The notes beneath the pieces are model-generated. The model was given only the letters and a program-made list of their open reading frames with translations, ran no database searches and had not been told where the DNA came from. A stretch of 64,000 bases of DNA from Edolisoma coerulescens (Eukaryota; Chordata; Aves; Passeriformes; Campephagidae): contig VWZW01004687.1 in NCBI GenBank assembly GCA_013397115.1, forward strand, positions 812,917 to 876,916. The letters are read 5' to 3'. Positions 1-12,500 of the stretch are shown here, piece by piece. Made by a program: the position numbers and the translations under genes. Position 1 is the stretch's first letter. Every line of letters begins with the position of its first letter.

Positions 1-566
1 TAGAGCGTGCCTGCGGACAGTGCTGGCGGACTCGCGTTTCTTCCTCGTGTGCATGTGCTTCCTGACCTTCATCCAGTCCCTCATGGTCTCCGGCTACCTG
101 AGCAGCGTCATCACCACCATCGAGCGGAGATACAGCCTGAAGAGCTCGGAGTCGGGGCTGCTGGTCAGCTGCTTCGACATTGGGAGCCTAGTGGTGGTGG
201 TCTTCATCAGCTACTTCGGGGGTCGCGGGCGGAGGCCGCTTTGGCTGGCCGTAGGGGGGCTTTTCATCGCCCTGGGCGCTGCGCTCTTCTCCTTACCTCA
301 CTTCATCTCTCCGCCGTACCAGATCCAGGAATTGAACTCCTCCGTCAGTAACGAGGGCTTGTGCGTGGCTGGCAATGGCACTGCCAAAGAGCAGTGGGAC
401 TCGTCGGCCTGCATCAGGGACACCGGCGGAAATGACCACTCTCTCTATGTAGCTTTATTCATTTGTGCCCAAATCCTCATTGGCATGGGCTCGACACCCA
501 TCTATACCTTGGGACCAACCTACTTAGATGACAATGTCAAGAAAGAAAACGCCTCGCTTTACCTAG
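1..566 (+). CDS. SLCO5A1: SLCO5A1 first visible coding exon (5' incomplete)
   Basis: The reading frame begins at base 2 and is already open at the window edge, so the initiation codon lies upstream; the GTG at 20 is an internal valine, not a start. It encodes 188 residues (window numbering) and ends in phase 1 at ...TACCTAG before donor GTAAGG (567). Hydrophobic segments fit TM1 (about 13-33), TM2 (about 53-75), TM3 (about 80-100) and TM4 (about 150-170), the last followed by TLGPTYLDDNV, highly conserved in OATPs. The extracellular loop between TM3 and TM4 has N-glycosylation sequons (NSS, NGT) and cysteines and is its most variable-looking part. The exon is GC- and CpG-rich, unlike the AT-rich introns, suggesting it lies near the gene's 5' CpG island. 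Confidence 0.97.
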
Positions 567-3500
567 GTAAGGCAACTTAAGTGCCTGGATACTTTGAATG
601 CTGAACCCCAGATCTCTCTGCGGGGCCAGTTACAGGTACTTCTGCCTTGGTCCTGCTGAACAACATCAGTGCTAAGTTTTCCTTTTCAGATGACCTTTTG
701 AAGTAAAATTGCCATGCTTTCCTGTTTTAAAGTGTTTTGTGGCACGGTGAACAGTAGTAACAGGTGAAGCTAACCTAAATATGTCTAAAAGCAGTTGTAC
801 TCACACCCTCCTGGAAAGGGAATAGAACAGCAGAGAAAGTCGTCTTCTCTAATGCTTTTCAGCGCTTGGCAGTAGCCGGTAACTTTTTCAGAAAGTGGTG
901 TTAAAATTTGCCGTGCCCTTTCAAGTTTCTTTTTGCTAACACAGAAGCTTTATATTTCTAAATTCTGCTTAGTGTGCCTTTAGCGTAAAGTCTCTGTAAT
1001 GTTAATGTTCAGTAAGCACTTTGAGAGATTTTTGGCATGCTTCATTTTACTTTTCCAGCATTCATTTGCCTTTAACTAGCAATGAATTTTGACTGGCATT
1101 GATACATCATCTGGCATCTGAGAGTTAAAAACCCATCGATAAACCAGCATGCAAAACCTTCGGGGTTGAGTTTGGTTAGGGTAGCTCAAGGAGCGCAACG
1201 AAATGAGAGTCCGATCTGGCACACGTTTTTCAGCAGGTACAGACAAGTCTTCCTGATAGTTGTGTGATGGTGGAAGGAAGGGGTATCTCAGATAACTGGG
1301 TACTAAACTTTATTGGAGTTTGCTTGTGGTAGTTTGTGTACTGTGTAAGAAGATTGGCTGCTCTCTGACTTTGCATTAGCGCCTTACATGCTTCTGTAAG
1401 AAATGAATCTCATGTATCCCTTCAAATTGTTTTCAAATAAGGAGAGGCACTTAGGGGGCTGAGAGAGCTGCCAAGGGGTTTTGGATACTCAGCATTACCA
1501 TTTGCAGTTCAATTTACTTTGGCTTTACAAGAGCCATGGAGATAATAATTGCACGTAAAACACACATTTATGAAAGTAATACACTTGTGGGGTGTGTGTG
1601 TAACTACTTTACTAAGTAAAAGTAGTGATCCGGATCAGTGTTTTTATTCCTTTTGACCTGTTCTTTGGCAATTTGGCTGTTCCCTGAACCGTTTTAAAGC
1701 CATGCACAGTCTGTGCACAGTGTCTTGAAAAAGCCTGGGGCAGTGCTGGTTTTTGGAAGGAGGGAGAGGTATTCACTGTATTGCTAATCTGCATGATGAA
1801 GTATTTGAGAGAGTGTTTTTCCCCCTCTCTTCTCCCATCTGAGAAAGGTTAAGTGGTATGGAAATTAAGATTAACCTAGCATCGACTTTATTGGCCGTAT
1901 GAAAAAAACAAAGCATCTTGTTACTGAGGTTACTAAATTGTAGTTTGGAACTTTTGCAAGTAGGTGGTCTCACACAGTCCTCAAAAACATCGAAAAAAGA
2001 AAAAGGAAATGGAAATGCTGTAGGTAAAGAATGAAGGGTGAAAGAGGTGAACGGTGTGAGGGGAGGAAATTTTTCTTCATCAAAGGGGAAGGCAAGGTCA
2101 ATGGGGGGAAATCCTCACTGTGCAGGAGAAATGATGCCTGCAACTGACATGCTTCTAGCACAGGAAATTGTATTGGAGTGACTCAGGTAACTTTAATTGC
2201 AGCAAAGTTAACAAAGGTAAAAGGCACCAGCAGCTGGGTAGACTCCATGTGACCCTGTGCCTGCCAGGCACCGAAGGCAGCTTTGATCTGTACTGGGAGG
2301 ACGCTTGTAGAGTTGAAGTTCATTTTTAGTGATTCATAAGAACAAAGATGAGTACACCCAGCTAGTGTACATGAAAATTTTATGCCTGTGATCTGTGACC
2401 ACAGGGAGAATTAAAATGAACACGGAATGTGTTTAAACATTGAATAAAATGTACCATCACCTCCATTCAGTCTTGAAGCTACTCAGGGCTAGAAGCAATG
2501 TTGTCTGCTGTTGGAAATCTTGGTATTATCTTTTCTAAATAGTGTGGAATTCTGGGGAAACTTTTAACTTGTTAACATTTGAGTATTTGCCTTACTTCAG
2601 TCTTAGGCATGTGACTTTTTGAGGGGCAGCAGTAAAATCTGAGTTTTTGGGGGAAAAAGAGCACTGTTTGACACGTTGATGTGAGCAAACCTGTTTTTAT
2701 TGGATCTTCTCAATGGTTTGGAATGTTGTGTGTCCTTGAGGAGAGGGATTTGTGGGCAGCAGACAGTCCAGCCAGGTGCAGGGATGGGATAGAAGTGGCC
2801 TGGGCATGTGTCTGCAGGCCTGCCACCTCACATCCTGTGTTATGCAATGGCCTGGTTCTCCAGCTGGTGTGATTCTATTACTGGGGAAAACTATGCAAGT
2901 GATGTCAAAATGTAAAGTGTAAGTTTGTGTGTAGGCATGAGCTAGCAAAAAGTCTCACAGTGGGCCATGGCAACTGAGGTTTTAAAAAGAGAAGAAAGCC
3001 CAGTGGTACAGATCTCAGTCACACAGACACGTGTTTGAGTGAGGACAGCTAATTCATGAAAAAAGTATCCTCTGACACAAAATGAAAGGTCACTGGCATG
3101 TTTGTTCATAATCATTCTGGTATTGCATTCTATGTTTTTCTCACAAAGGAAGATAAATATATATGTGTGCACCTGATGAAAGGTTCACTGAGCTGCAGAA
3201 CTGATGAGCTTTTTGACCCTGCAAGTGTGCCCACTAGTAGAAGGTCAGTAAAGCCCCCCTGAGTATCCCTAATCCTGATTCTGCAAAAACTCACCTTTTG
3301 TGGCTGTGGAAGCTATCTTATTTATTTTCCAAGTTAATCCAGCTCAGGGCTCGAGTCGTGATAGCATATCCTCTTAAGTGTAGGCATGCAAGCTCAATGT
3401 GGACAGCTGTTTTAACATTCCTGGCTGGAAGTCCTCCTCTCAAAAAACATATTTGATTCTTATACATAGTCTCTTGGCTGCCTACACTTAAGTCCATCTG

Positions 3501-6500
3501 TCAGAATGGCACAGTGCCAGTTTACAAGGTGCTATGTCATTTTTAGTAGGACAAAGGTGCAAAGCAGGGATGTGTATTTGGGCTGCCTGCATAGCAATAT
3601 GTGAGCTCTTCTGTGGGATGTTCCTTCCTTGTGAAGCAGTGCCACCTCCGGGTCCTCCCACCCCTTAAAGTTGACAATACTTTGATGCTCTGGTGCTAAC
3701 TTTGAGAAATGTGTGACATCAGGCTTGGAAACAAATTGTGATTGTAACAGGTGCCTAGGAAATGTAAGAAGTGGTTTCCTTAATCACAGATAATCCAAAA
3801 GTGAAGCTGCACGCTCTGTAAAAACTGGGCAGTCACTGAGTGGTCTTTGTCTTCTCCAAAGTCTCTCCCTTCTGTGCTCAGCTGTACTGTGACATGTCTG
3901 TTGTCAGCTGCCTGACATGTGCAGGTTCTTCTTTTAAGTTTTTACCCAGTTAAATTAATTGCAATTCAATTCGAAGTTGAATTAGACTTCATGAGTCTTG
4001 TTTTGTACTCCTGATGGTGTTTCTGCTACTTGTCAAATTCTAGCACTTAAAACACTGTGATTTTTCTGAACACTGTGGGTTTTTTTGTAGGGATGCAACA
4101 GTTTGTCTTGAATGTGAGTTTACCTTATGATTATATCAGGACTTTTAAAAGCGGTTCTTCAAAATTAAGTGTGGTACTTAGAAGTTTTATTAGTGGCATT
4201 ACAGTGCCTGAATAACTTTAAAATACTTTTCTTCTTTTGCAAGTGGATATTGTAATAAAAAAGGAATTTACCCTAAAATTTCACACATAGAGAGGCAGTA
4301 TTAGGTTTTACAGAAATACTGCATTAATGAATATATTCTAGCATTCAGGAATGGCTTTTAACAGTACCCCCCAAAATGACTAGTGGACAAATCAGTCATT
4401 GTGCTAAGGATATTTTATTTCAGTTTCCAGAATACTATAGCCTGGTTAGGATATGATATGAGAAAGGTGTCTCAGTTTAATTTCATGCAGACTGTCCTTA
4501 GGTTTTGGAACAAACTGTAATTACAAAATGCAAAGATAAAAGTTTTATGAGATAATGGCTGAAAAATTGGATAAGCCTGTGCCAATGGGCTTGGTACAGA
4601 TAATTGCTGAAAGCCAGGGAAGTAAAATCATTTCATAACCTGGAAAAAGAATAAATATTTAGACAAGTTTCAAAAATATTTTGGACTCCTGCTTTGTTTT
4701 CACAAGGGTTGGTTGTGGGTTGCTGTTTCTATTATTAGGTAAACCATTACTGTGGTATAATTCTGTGACTATGTTCTGTTTGGAAAACACCTCCTTACCA
4801 GTGTTTTACGGACGGATGTTCTGTGTACCCCTCATGTTTTTGTTACAGACTCCCCCAGAGTCTTTATATATGTATGTATGATGATTGTATTTATTGTATT
4901 TCTAGTTAAATCCTATATCCACATCTCACTTGGAAGGAGAGGGCAGGAGGAGTAGCTTCACATACTCCATCAGAAACCCACCGCCTCAACCTGCTGGGTC
5001 CCAGGGCAGAGCCCAGCTGCTGAACAAGCTAGATCTCTGTAACGTGCCATTGCTTGGATGTTGGCACAGGAAGCACTGGCTTTTTGTGCCACTTGGATCC
5101 GTTTTGGTCTGGCTGCTTCTGGGGTTACGGATGTCACTGGGAGACAGGAACTGGAGCTTGCCGAGGGCATCAGGTCCTCTGTGTGGATGCTACAAGGTCA
5201 CTGAAGTTTTCTGAGACAGTATCAACTTTCTAGCTGAGCAGGAGGGACCATCTAGCAGCAGGGAAACAGCTGACCAGCATTTAATTTTATTCTCACCGTT
5301 CAGCTTATGACCACTTTTGGTTTACTTTGGAAGATGCTTCCTGCTTCCTGAGATCCAAAAAGGCTAGTTTCCTACAGGGTTTTCTCAGCATTGATCCCTA
5401 TAGTTGGTAAACCCTACAGAAATAGTACGTTTATTTTTACAGCATGCCTGTGAGGAGGCAGGATTTTATGATTCAAAAATTGAAGCCAAAGGGCATGTTC
5501 ACCAATATTTTTTATTGCTTGCTCTATATTCCTTGTAAAGGGGAAGTGTGCCGAGCTTGTTTCTCAGATACATGATTTTACTTTAGAGAGAAGGCCACAC
5601 CTTGTTTTATCCAGAGGCAAGCACTAAGACTTGATCCATCAGCAAGCAGTCTGTTTTTGTACAAACCTAGGGTGCATCAGGCACAGCCGGGCAAAGGAGG
5701 GGATTGACCCCCTTTGCTCTGCACTGCTCTCGCCTTGAACACTGCGTGCAGTGTTGGGTACCACAATATGAGAAAGACATTAAGCAATAACGAGTGTCCA
5801 AAGGAGGGCAGTTAAAATGGTGAAGGGCCTTGAGGGGAAGTCGTATGAGAAGTGGTTGAGGTCACTGTGTCTGTTCAGCCTGGAGAAGAGGAGGCTGAGG
5901 GGAGACCTCACTGCAGTTACAACTTTCTTGTGAGGGGAAGAGGAGGGGCAGGCACTGATCTCTTCTTTCTGGTGACCAGTGACAGGACCTGAGGGAATGG
6001 CCTGAAGTTGTGTCAGGGGAGGTTTAGGTTGGATGTTAGAAAAAAGGTTGTCTCCCAGAAGGTGGCTGGGCACTGGAACAGGCTCCCCAGGGAAGTGGTC
6101 ACAGCATCATCTTGACGGAGTTCAAGAAGTGTTTGGATGATGCTCTTGGGCACATGGTCTGACTCTTGGGGATGGTTCTGTGCAGGACTACAAGTTGGAC
6201 TTGATGATCCTTGTGGGTCCCTTCCAACTCAGCATATTGTGTGATTCCCTGATTCTGTGAAACACACGCTTGTTTTGTTTGCACACTTGGCTGGGCAGCA
6301 CTAGCAGAAGGCTGAGCTCCCTGTGCTCTCGGCTGGGGGTAGGAAGCATCTTGGGATGCAGGTGAAGTGACCGCAGCTCTATTTGTGCATAGGGATTATA
6401 CTGCTTTCTTACACAGATGATTTAACACTCAGAGGGTGCAGTATTGTGCTTCTCTGGCACTCTGTAGCATCTTTTTTTTTTCTTAAAATGCTGATCAGGC

Positions 6501-9500
6501 AGCAGGCACAGTTCCCGCACAGTTCCTAATAATTACTTGTAGTAGCACTGTGCAGTTTTATTGGCCTTTCTTTTAACTGAGGAACTAGAAGGACTTTACT
6601 TTCCTTCTCTGCTTTAGTTTCGTACTCCATAGGTGGACTGATACTTCTTTTTCGTACTGCGATCCTAGATATTATTTTCTTAAGCATTTAGAGAAGCTGT
6701 TTGGTTTTTTTTTTTAATCCATTTAAGCAATGCGTTTGCACAGTTAAGTTCAGTGAAGAGTGGGGGGCAGCCTTTGCTCTGAAGTTTTCTGCCTGCAGGA
6801 TTTAATGTCGTGAGTAATATATCTTCACTTGCTCTGCCAGTGTCGTGTCCCTTAGGGATGCTTTCTGCAGCTCTCCAGTTGTGTCCTTGCCATGAGCTAT
6901 GGCATTGTTCACAAGCAGCTGTATTGACAAAGCATCACTTCCAGTAACTAGCAAAATGCACTCTGCCCTTCTTAGGAGCAAGAAGAGACTTAGGCACATG
7001 CTTCCCTGATTGTCTCTTTCTCTTTATATTAAAGGACAAAAACTGGATTGGATCCAGGGTTCTGAAACTCACTGAATTCCCAGGCCCAGTTGTTTCCCTT
7101 GCTTAGCATTTGTCAAAATGGTTAGCATTTTGTTTCTGAGGTTGACAGTGCCCTTTTCACCCGCTTGAGCTTGGGAATAGTGTTTTCTTGGAGAGCGGCT
7201 CCCTTCTCTGTAAAGCTCTGCTGCAGGGCTGGTTTGTGCAGACAAGTGTCTCCACCTGCTGTGGTCCCGGAGCAGCTTGGAAACCTAGACATGAAAGTGG
7301 CCTTTAAGTAACAGCTTGTTTGTAGCTTTTGCCAGGAACTGAAGGCTTGGGATCTAGTGTCTGATTACCCGGGGGCTGGAAACTTTAGCTGTCTGTTGGA
7401 TACCCCTACTGTTTTCTAAAGGGTCACTGTAACTACTCCTGTTGCAGGTGGATTAGAGATGCTTTGTGTTTCAACAATTTTCCCTTAACTTTCATTCAGT
7501 GGCTGCCTCACCTGGGAGGACTTAATTGCTGTGAAAGTGCTTATGCAGTCAAAAGAGAGGAGACTGGATTTCTCTCTACTGTCATTCAGAGATACATGGG
7601 TTTCTGCCTTGGTTGTGCAGGAAATACATGCAATTATATAAATGAGTCTCAGCCTTCTGTTTCATCCTAAAGGCCAGCATCTAAAAATTGAGATTTTTTA
7701 GAGTAAAGTAAATGAGTGGAATTTATCCATGGTTTTTAAAAGAACGGAAAAGTAACTCAATCATATTAAACTCTCATGCTCTCTTTTTAATCCTACTAAG
7801 TCTTTTTTACCCTGATAGTACTTTTAAAACCCTTGTTTCTTGTGAAGAATGAACTCAGTTTTCCTTTTTTGTTGTTTTTACGTGCCTTTCCTATTTATTT
7901 TGTGTAGAGGCAATTTTGAAAACAGTTGAGAAGCTACCATGCAAAAATGGCACATACTTCAGCTGGTCCCCTCTGGCGGTTGTTGCTGCTCTTGACTAGA
8001 AGGGTCAAAGTAAGCACTAGCTCTGACTTGGCTGCTGATGGATGGGGCAGTGCCACATGGACTCTGAGGGCAGGGCAAGCTGGTCACCTGTCATCCTGTG
8101 AATTGTCATTAGAGCTGTCAGAATTTCAGCTCCAAGTCCAAGGGTGTCTCTGCAACCCCCTCAGCAGCTACAGCGATGCTGGGACTCATTAGGGCTGTAA
8201 TCAGAAAGCTTTGAAATGGTACAGTTGGAAGAGGGAAAGCCCTAGAAGTGTGGGCTCTGCACAGGGAGCAAACTGTTGGCTTTCTGATTCTTGGTGTCCA
8301 TGCTTTTATTCAAGCACTGTTGTGCTTTTACCTCAACTCAGTTGGACAATCTGGGCACGTGGGCTGGAGCTAGCAAACTTACGACAGCAGACAGCTCTGC
8401 AGTGTGCATGCAGGCTAATTGCACCTGAGTCAGCTGAATTTATATTCCAACTCTTTCCAAGTGCCCAGAAAAGAATAGGACATTTCCTGTGATGGGAAGA
8501 AATATATCAGTGCTCGGCAGCGTGGAGATGTATGGGCTATGTCCTGCTCTGCTGCTGAACCGTTGGGAGTTTGGGCATCTGTTGTGCTGTCACAAGGCCA
8601 GAAATTCAGACACTGCACAGCATTAAGGAGAGAGCTATCGAACCTGGGTCTTTCCACTTCCCTTCTTTTCTGCCACAAGGAATTTGTTCTTACCTCAGAA
8701 ATCAGGAAGTGCAGACACAGAAACTCGAGTGTTATTTTATGCTGCCATTAGACCCGATAGTCTAATCAGAAAGTGTTAGCTCTCATGTAGGTAAACAGCT
8801 TACTTGGCAGCAAAGACAAATTACACCAGGGAGAAGCATCACGCTCTGGTATGAATTACATTTTGTGGTGAGTTTGAAGGAGATACAGTCAGAAAAAAAA
8901 CATGTGTGTTTTTCCTTGTAATTTGAACAAGCAGATACACGAGTTGTGTCACTTGAAGTGTTAGCAAAGCAGTTGCATGTCCACTAATTGTATGCTCCTG
9001 TGCTGTTCCTCTTTGATTCTCTTCCCCATTTTCAGGACAGGTTTCTTTTCAGCAGCTTGGTTCCTTTTCATTAGCTTGCCAGGATATTTTTTTTAGTGAT
9101 TCCACTTCTTTCCTTGCTTATATTGACGTTAACGCTTTACTTACATTGCACCATGCACAGTAGGACCTCAATCTGGTGGTTGCCCTTTGCACCTTTTATC
9201 TTTGATGTCTAGTGGATTAGAATGAGATCCTCAAGAGTGTCAGCATTGATTTTCTTAAAGTCCAGCTGCTCTAAAATCAGCTACCAGCTCTTCAGTTGTT
9301 TGAATTTAGCAAGCTTTTTTAAATTAGTGACAACTTTCCATATTTACCTGTTTTCAGTCAACTTCTTCGAAGTGACAAAAATTAAATCCTGGCAGGGTTT
9401 CCCTGTGATTGCACTCTTTTCTTTCTGTATTAATTAAGCTATCCTCTAGAGTCAAGAGTATTTCAGATAATGCATGTATTAGCTGAGTGTATTTTCTGAT

Positions 9501-12500
9501 ATCTTCTGATTTGCTATTTTATACTTAAATTGTAGTTTACCCTGGTGTTTGTCCTGGATTTCTTCATAGCTGTTGACTTCAGATGTCATGTAGGCACTGA
9601 AAGGTTCTGATGTGCTCCTCAAGTCAAGTGCTTTCAATCACACCTTGGTTCCTGCTTCTCCTTTCTTCAGTTTCTGATCAGATTAAATACTTGATCAGAT
9701 AGAATACCTGACCTCCCCAGAAGTCATTTCAAGTAATGCATTTTTGTAAATTACCCAAAGTAGACAGGGAGATAGTTGTGAGCTCTGCTGTGGTGGTTGC
9801 TAACCTGTGGTTACTTAAACGAAATGTGTCAAGCAAGCCTCATTTGCATCTACACATATCTAAAGGAAATACTCTGGAAGATATTATCTGACATTGCTGT
9901 GTGTTAAGCTCTCCCTGTAGTTGAAGATAAATTGCTGTATTCAGCTGAGCTGTTGACTTAATAGATTTTGCTTTGTGTAAGACAATTGAATACACTATCT
10001 TTTCCATCAAAAGTTCCAAAGGAATCAGCTTGTAGGCTCGGAGGTCAAACCCATCTGAAATTCATGAGCAGAATAACCTGTGAATGCTGGTTAGGTGGGA
10101 ACTTCCAGCTGAAAAAGCCCCAGGAAAAGTGAAGGAAAAGAAGAGCTTAAGTGCCAGCAACATGGGACTGTCCGTGCCTCTTTTGTGTGGTCCAAGGCAG
10201 TGAGGGACAAAGCCAGAATGGGCTCTGGTCAGGAGATGCATGCCAGGGACAGTTCCAGGTGGAGCCCGTGGGAAGGGCTGAAGATGCTGCTGTAAGTGTC
10301 TGTGGAGTGCAGGAAAGTCCCTCACAAGGCTGGGGAGTTCTGGCAGTGCAGAGAACAGAGAAGTTTTGCTTCTGCCATGCTTTTCTTCCTTCCAGAACAG
10401 CATTTTCCACTTTTGCCCAAAGTGCCTCTCCATGCCGTTCACTGGTCCCTGCCGTTTGAGTAGCTGGAGTTTAAGAAGTAGTAGCAAAATAGTTTTTCAT
10501 TTTGTGATTTTTTAATCTAAATTTGTGTTTCTGCTTGTTAATTCATCCCAGTGAGGCAAAAAGAGATTTAATGAAGAGCAGAACCGTCTAGAGTGCAAAT
10601 AGCTTCGGTAGTAATCCTCCCTTTTAAAAAAAGTAAAAAATCTGTTACATAATATTAGAGTCTGTAATTTTTGTAAATATGATGGGCAGTGTATATCAAC
10701 TTGATTTAATACAGCTGTCTAGTGACAGAAATAGGGAAGGTATCCCTAGGGAATTTTTATAGTCACAGGAGAAAATAGCACAGGAGCTTTTTGAGTCTGC
10801 AGTATAGTAGTGCTGATGCACATCAATGTAGGCATTTATCTGGTAAGTTACATAATTGGCCTAAAATAAAAATTTAAAAAAACTGTTTCTTCTGCTAGGG
10901 AAGACCTAGGGAAAGAAGTGGGATTTTGGGGTTATCTGAAACAAATAACTGTTAGTTTGTTACCACACCTTCATTGTGTTACTGGAGGAATATTAGTCCT
11001 GTTACACAATGAGAGTAAAAAGACTCTGAGCTCAGCACTACATTGTTGTAATAAAATGTTTTACTGTAAATAATTTTTCAAAAGCATAGCTGAGGACTGA
11101 GTTGTTGCTTGAAGGAAGAGCTGTATTCTAAATTATAGTTCCTAAGTAGCTATTGCAGTATTTTGATATGTAGAAGTTCTGTATAGTCATTGACCTCAGT
11201 GACTGAACAGTTTAATGAGACTGTGATTATAATGTCAAGGATAGAGCTGGCTGGTGCAGACTCAGACTGCAGAAGCAAAGTAGGCACTAGTATCCATGTG
11301 TTTACTCCTATGGCTTCTCCAGAACCTCTGGGAGGAGGAAGATGAGCACTTCTCAGAATGCCCTCTGCATTTAGGAGTACCTCTGTGACTGAACCTATGG
11401 AGAAGTATAAAAAAAGACCTTTCCTCATTAGCTTTTGCTTCTTGTCTTACTTGATTTTTGTTAGCAATTGATTTTTGCTTAGATGGGGTCATTTATTGTT
11501 CTTACTGAATTTATGGTTAATTGCACTAGCTTTGGACACTCAGAAGCAAGTAGGACACAGCAAATAGGAATGCATGTGGCCTTGAAAGGCAAAAAAAAAA
11601 AAGTGGTTAAGGCTACTGCCCCCATGCATTTGTGATAATTAAAAGAAGCCTTCTATGAGAAATGAGGTAAAACTGTTTGACTAATATTGGCCAGGCCAGC
11701 TAATGGGAAAGAAATTGAAAAGAGCTTTTAAACGCGGTGAGTCAGAAGCCTTGGCTACATATATGCCTTCTCAGCTTCACTAAGGATAAGAGATTCAATT
11801 AACCAGATAAAAATGGAGGAATGTATGAACTAACATAATTTTAAGAGTTCCTACACTGTCATTAGAGCAGCTATTACTCCTTTCTGTAACTAATAATAAA
11901 TTTTAAGTATTTGGATAAGGTGAAAGAGAGCTGTGTATGATCAGATAGATCTATAATTAACTTCCTTTCATGCTTATTCACCTCTTCATCCTCCCCTGCA
12001 TCCCCACAGTCCAAATTTAAATCCTACAGAAAGAAGAGCTTACCACGGGTCTGATGCAGTGCCACGCTTTCAAGAAAACTCCATGTTTTGATTCTCCATG
12101 ATTTGATTTGTATTGTGTGTTTATACTTACCTTGAGAATTACAGAGACTGAGGAAGGGATCGACTGTGTGTTGCAGTTTCAGAATATGTGAGAAAAAACA
12201 TCTCACGGTTTGCCCACATTGGCGTACTGAAATCTTTTACTAACTGCCGGGTCAAGGTTGACCATTTTCCTCTAGGAAGAGTAGATGTAACTGGTACAGG
12301 CAGTGAGAGGAATGATGAGTGATTGTGGTAGAAGAGTTTGATAGCCATAAGGCTTATATTAGCAGGTAGGCATCCTACACTGTGAACCAGCTGCATTTTG
12401 TTTGAATTGTGCCTGACAGGAAAAAAATGGTGCAGTATATTAGGAATGTAGTACATTTCCCTTGTCTAATTTAATAAGACGCTCAGATCAATTATTGTGT

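Noticed and set aside
7..351. Long open frame overlapping the first exon in another frame
   Set aside because: It is a shadow of the GC-rich exon; the real frame (from base 2) encodes recognisable OATP transmembrane segments.
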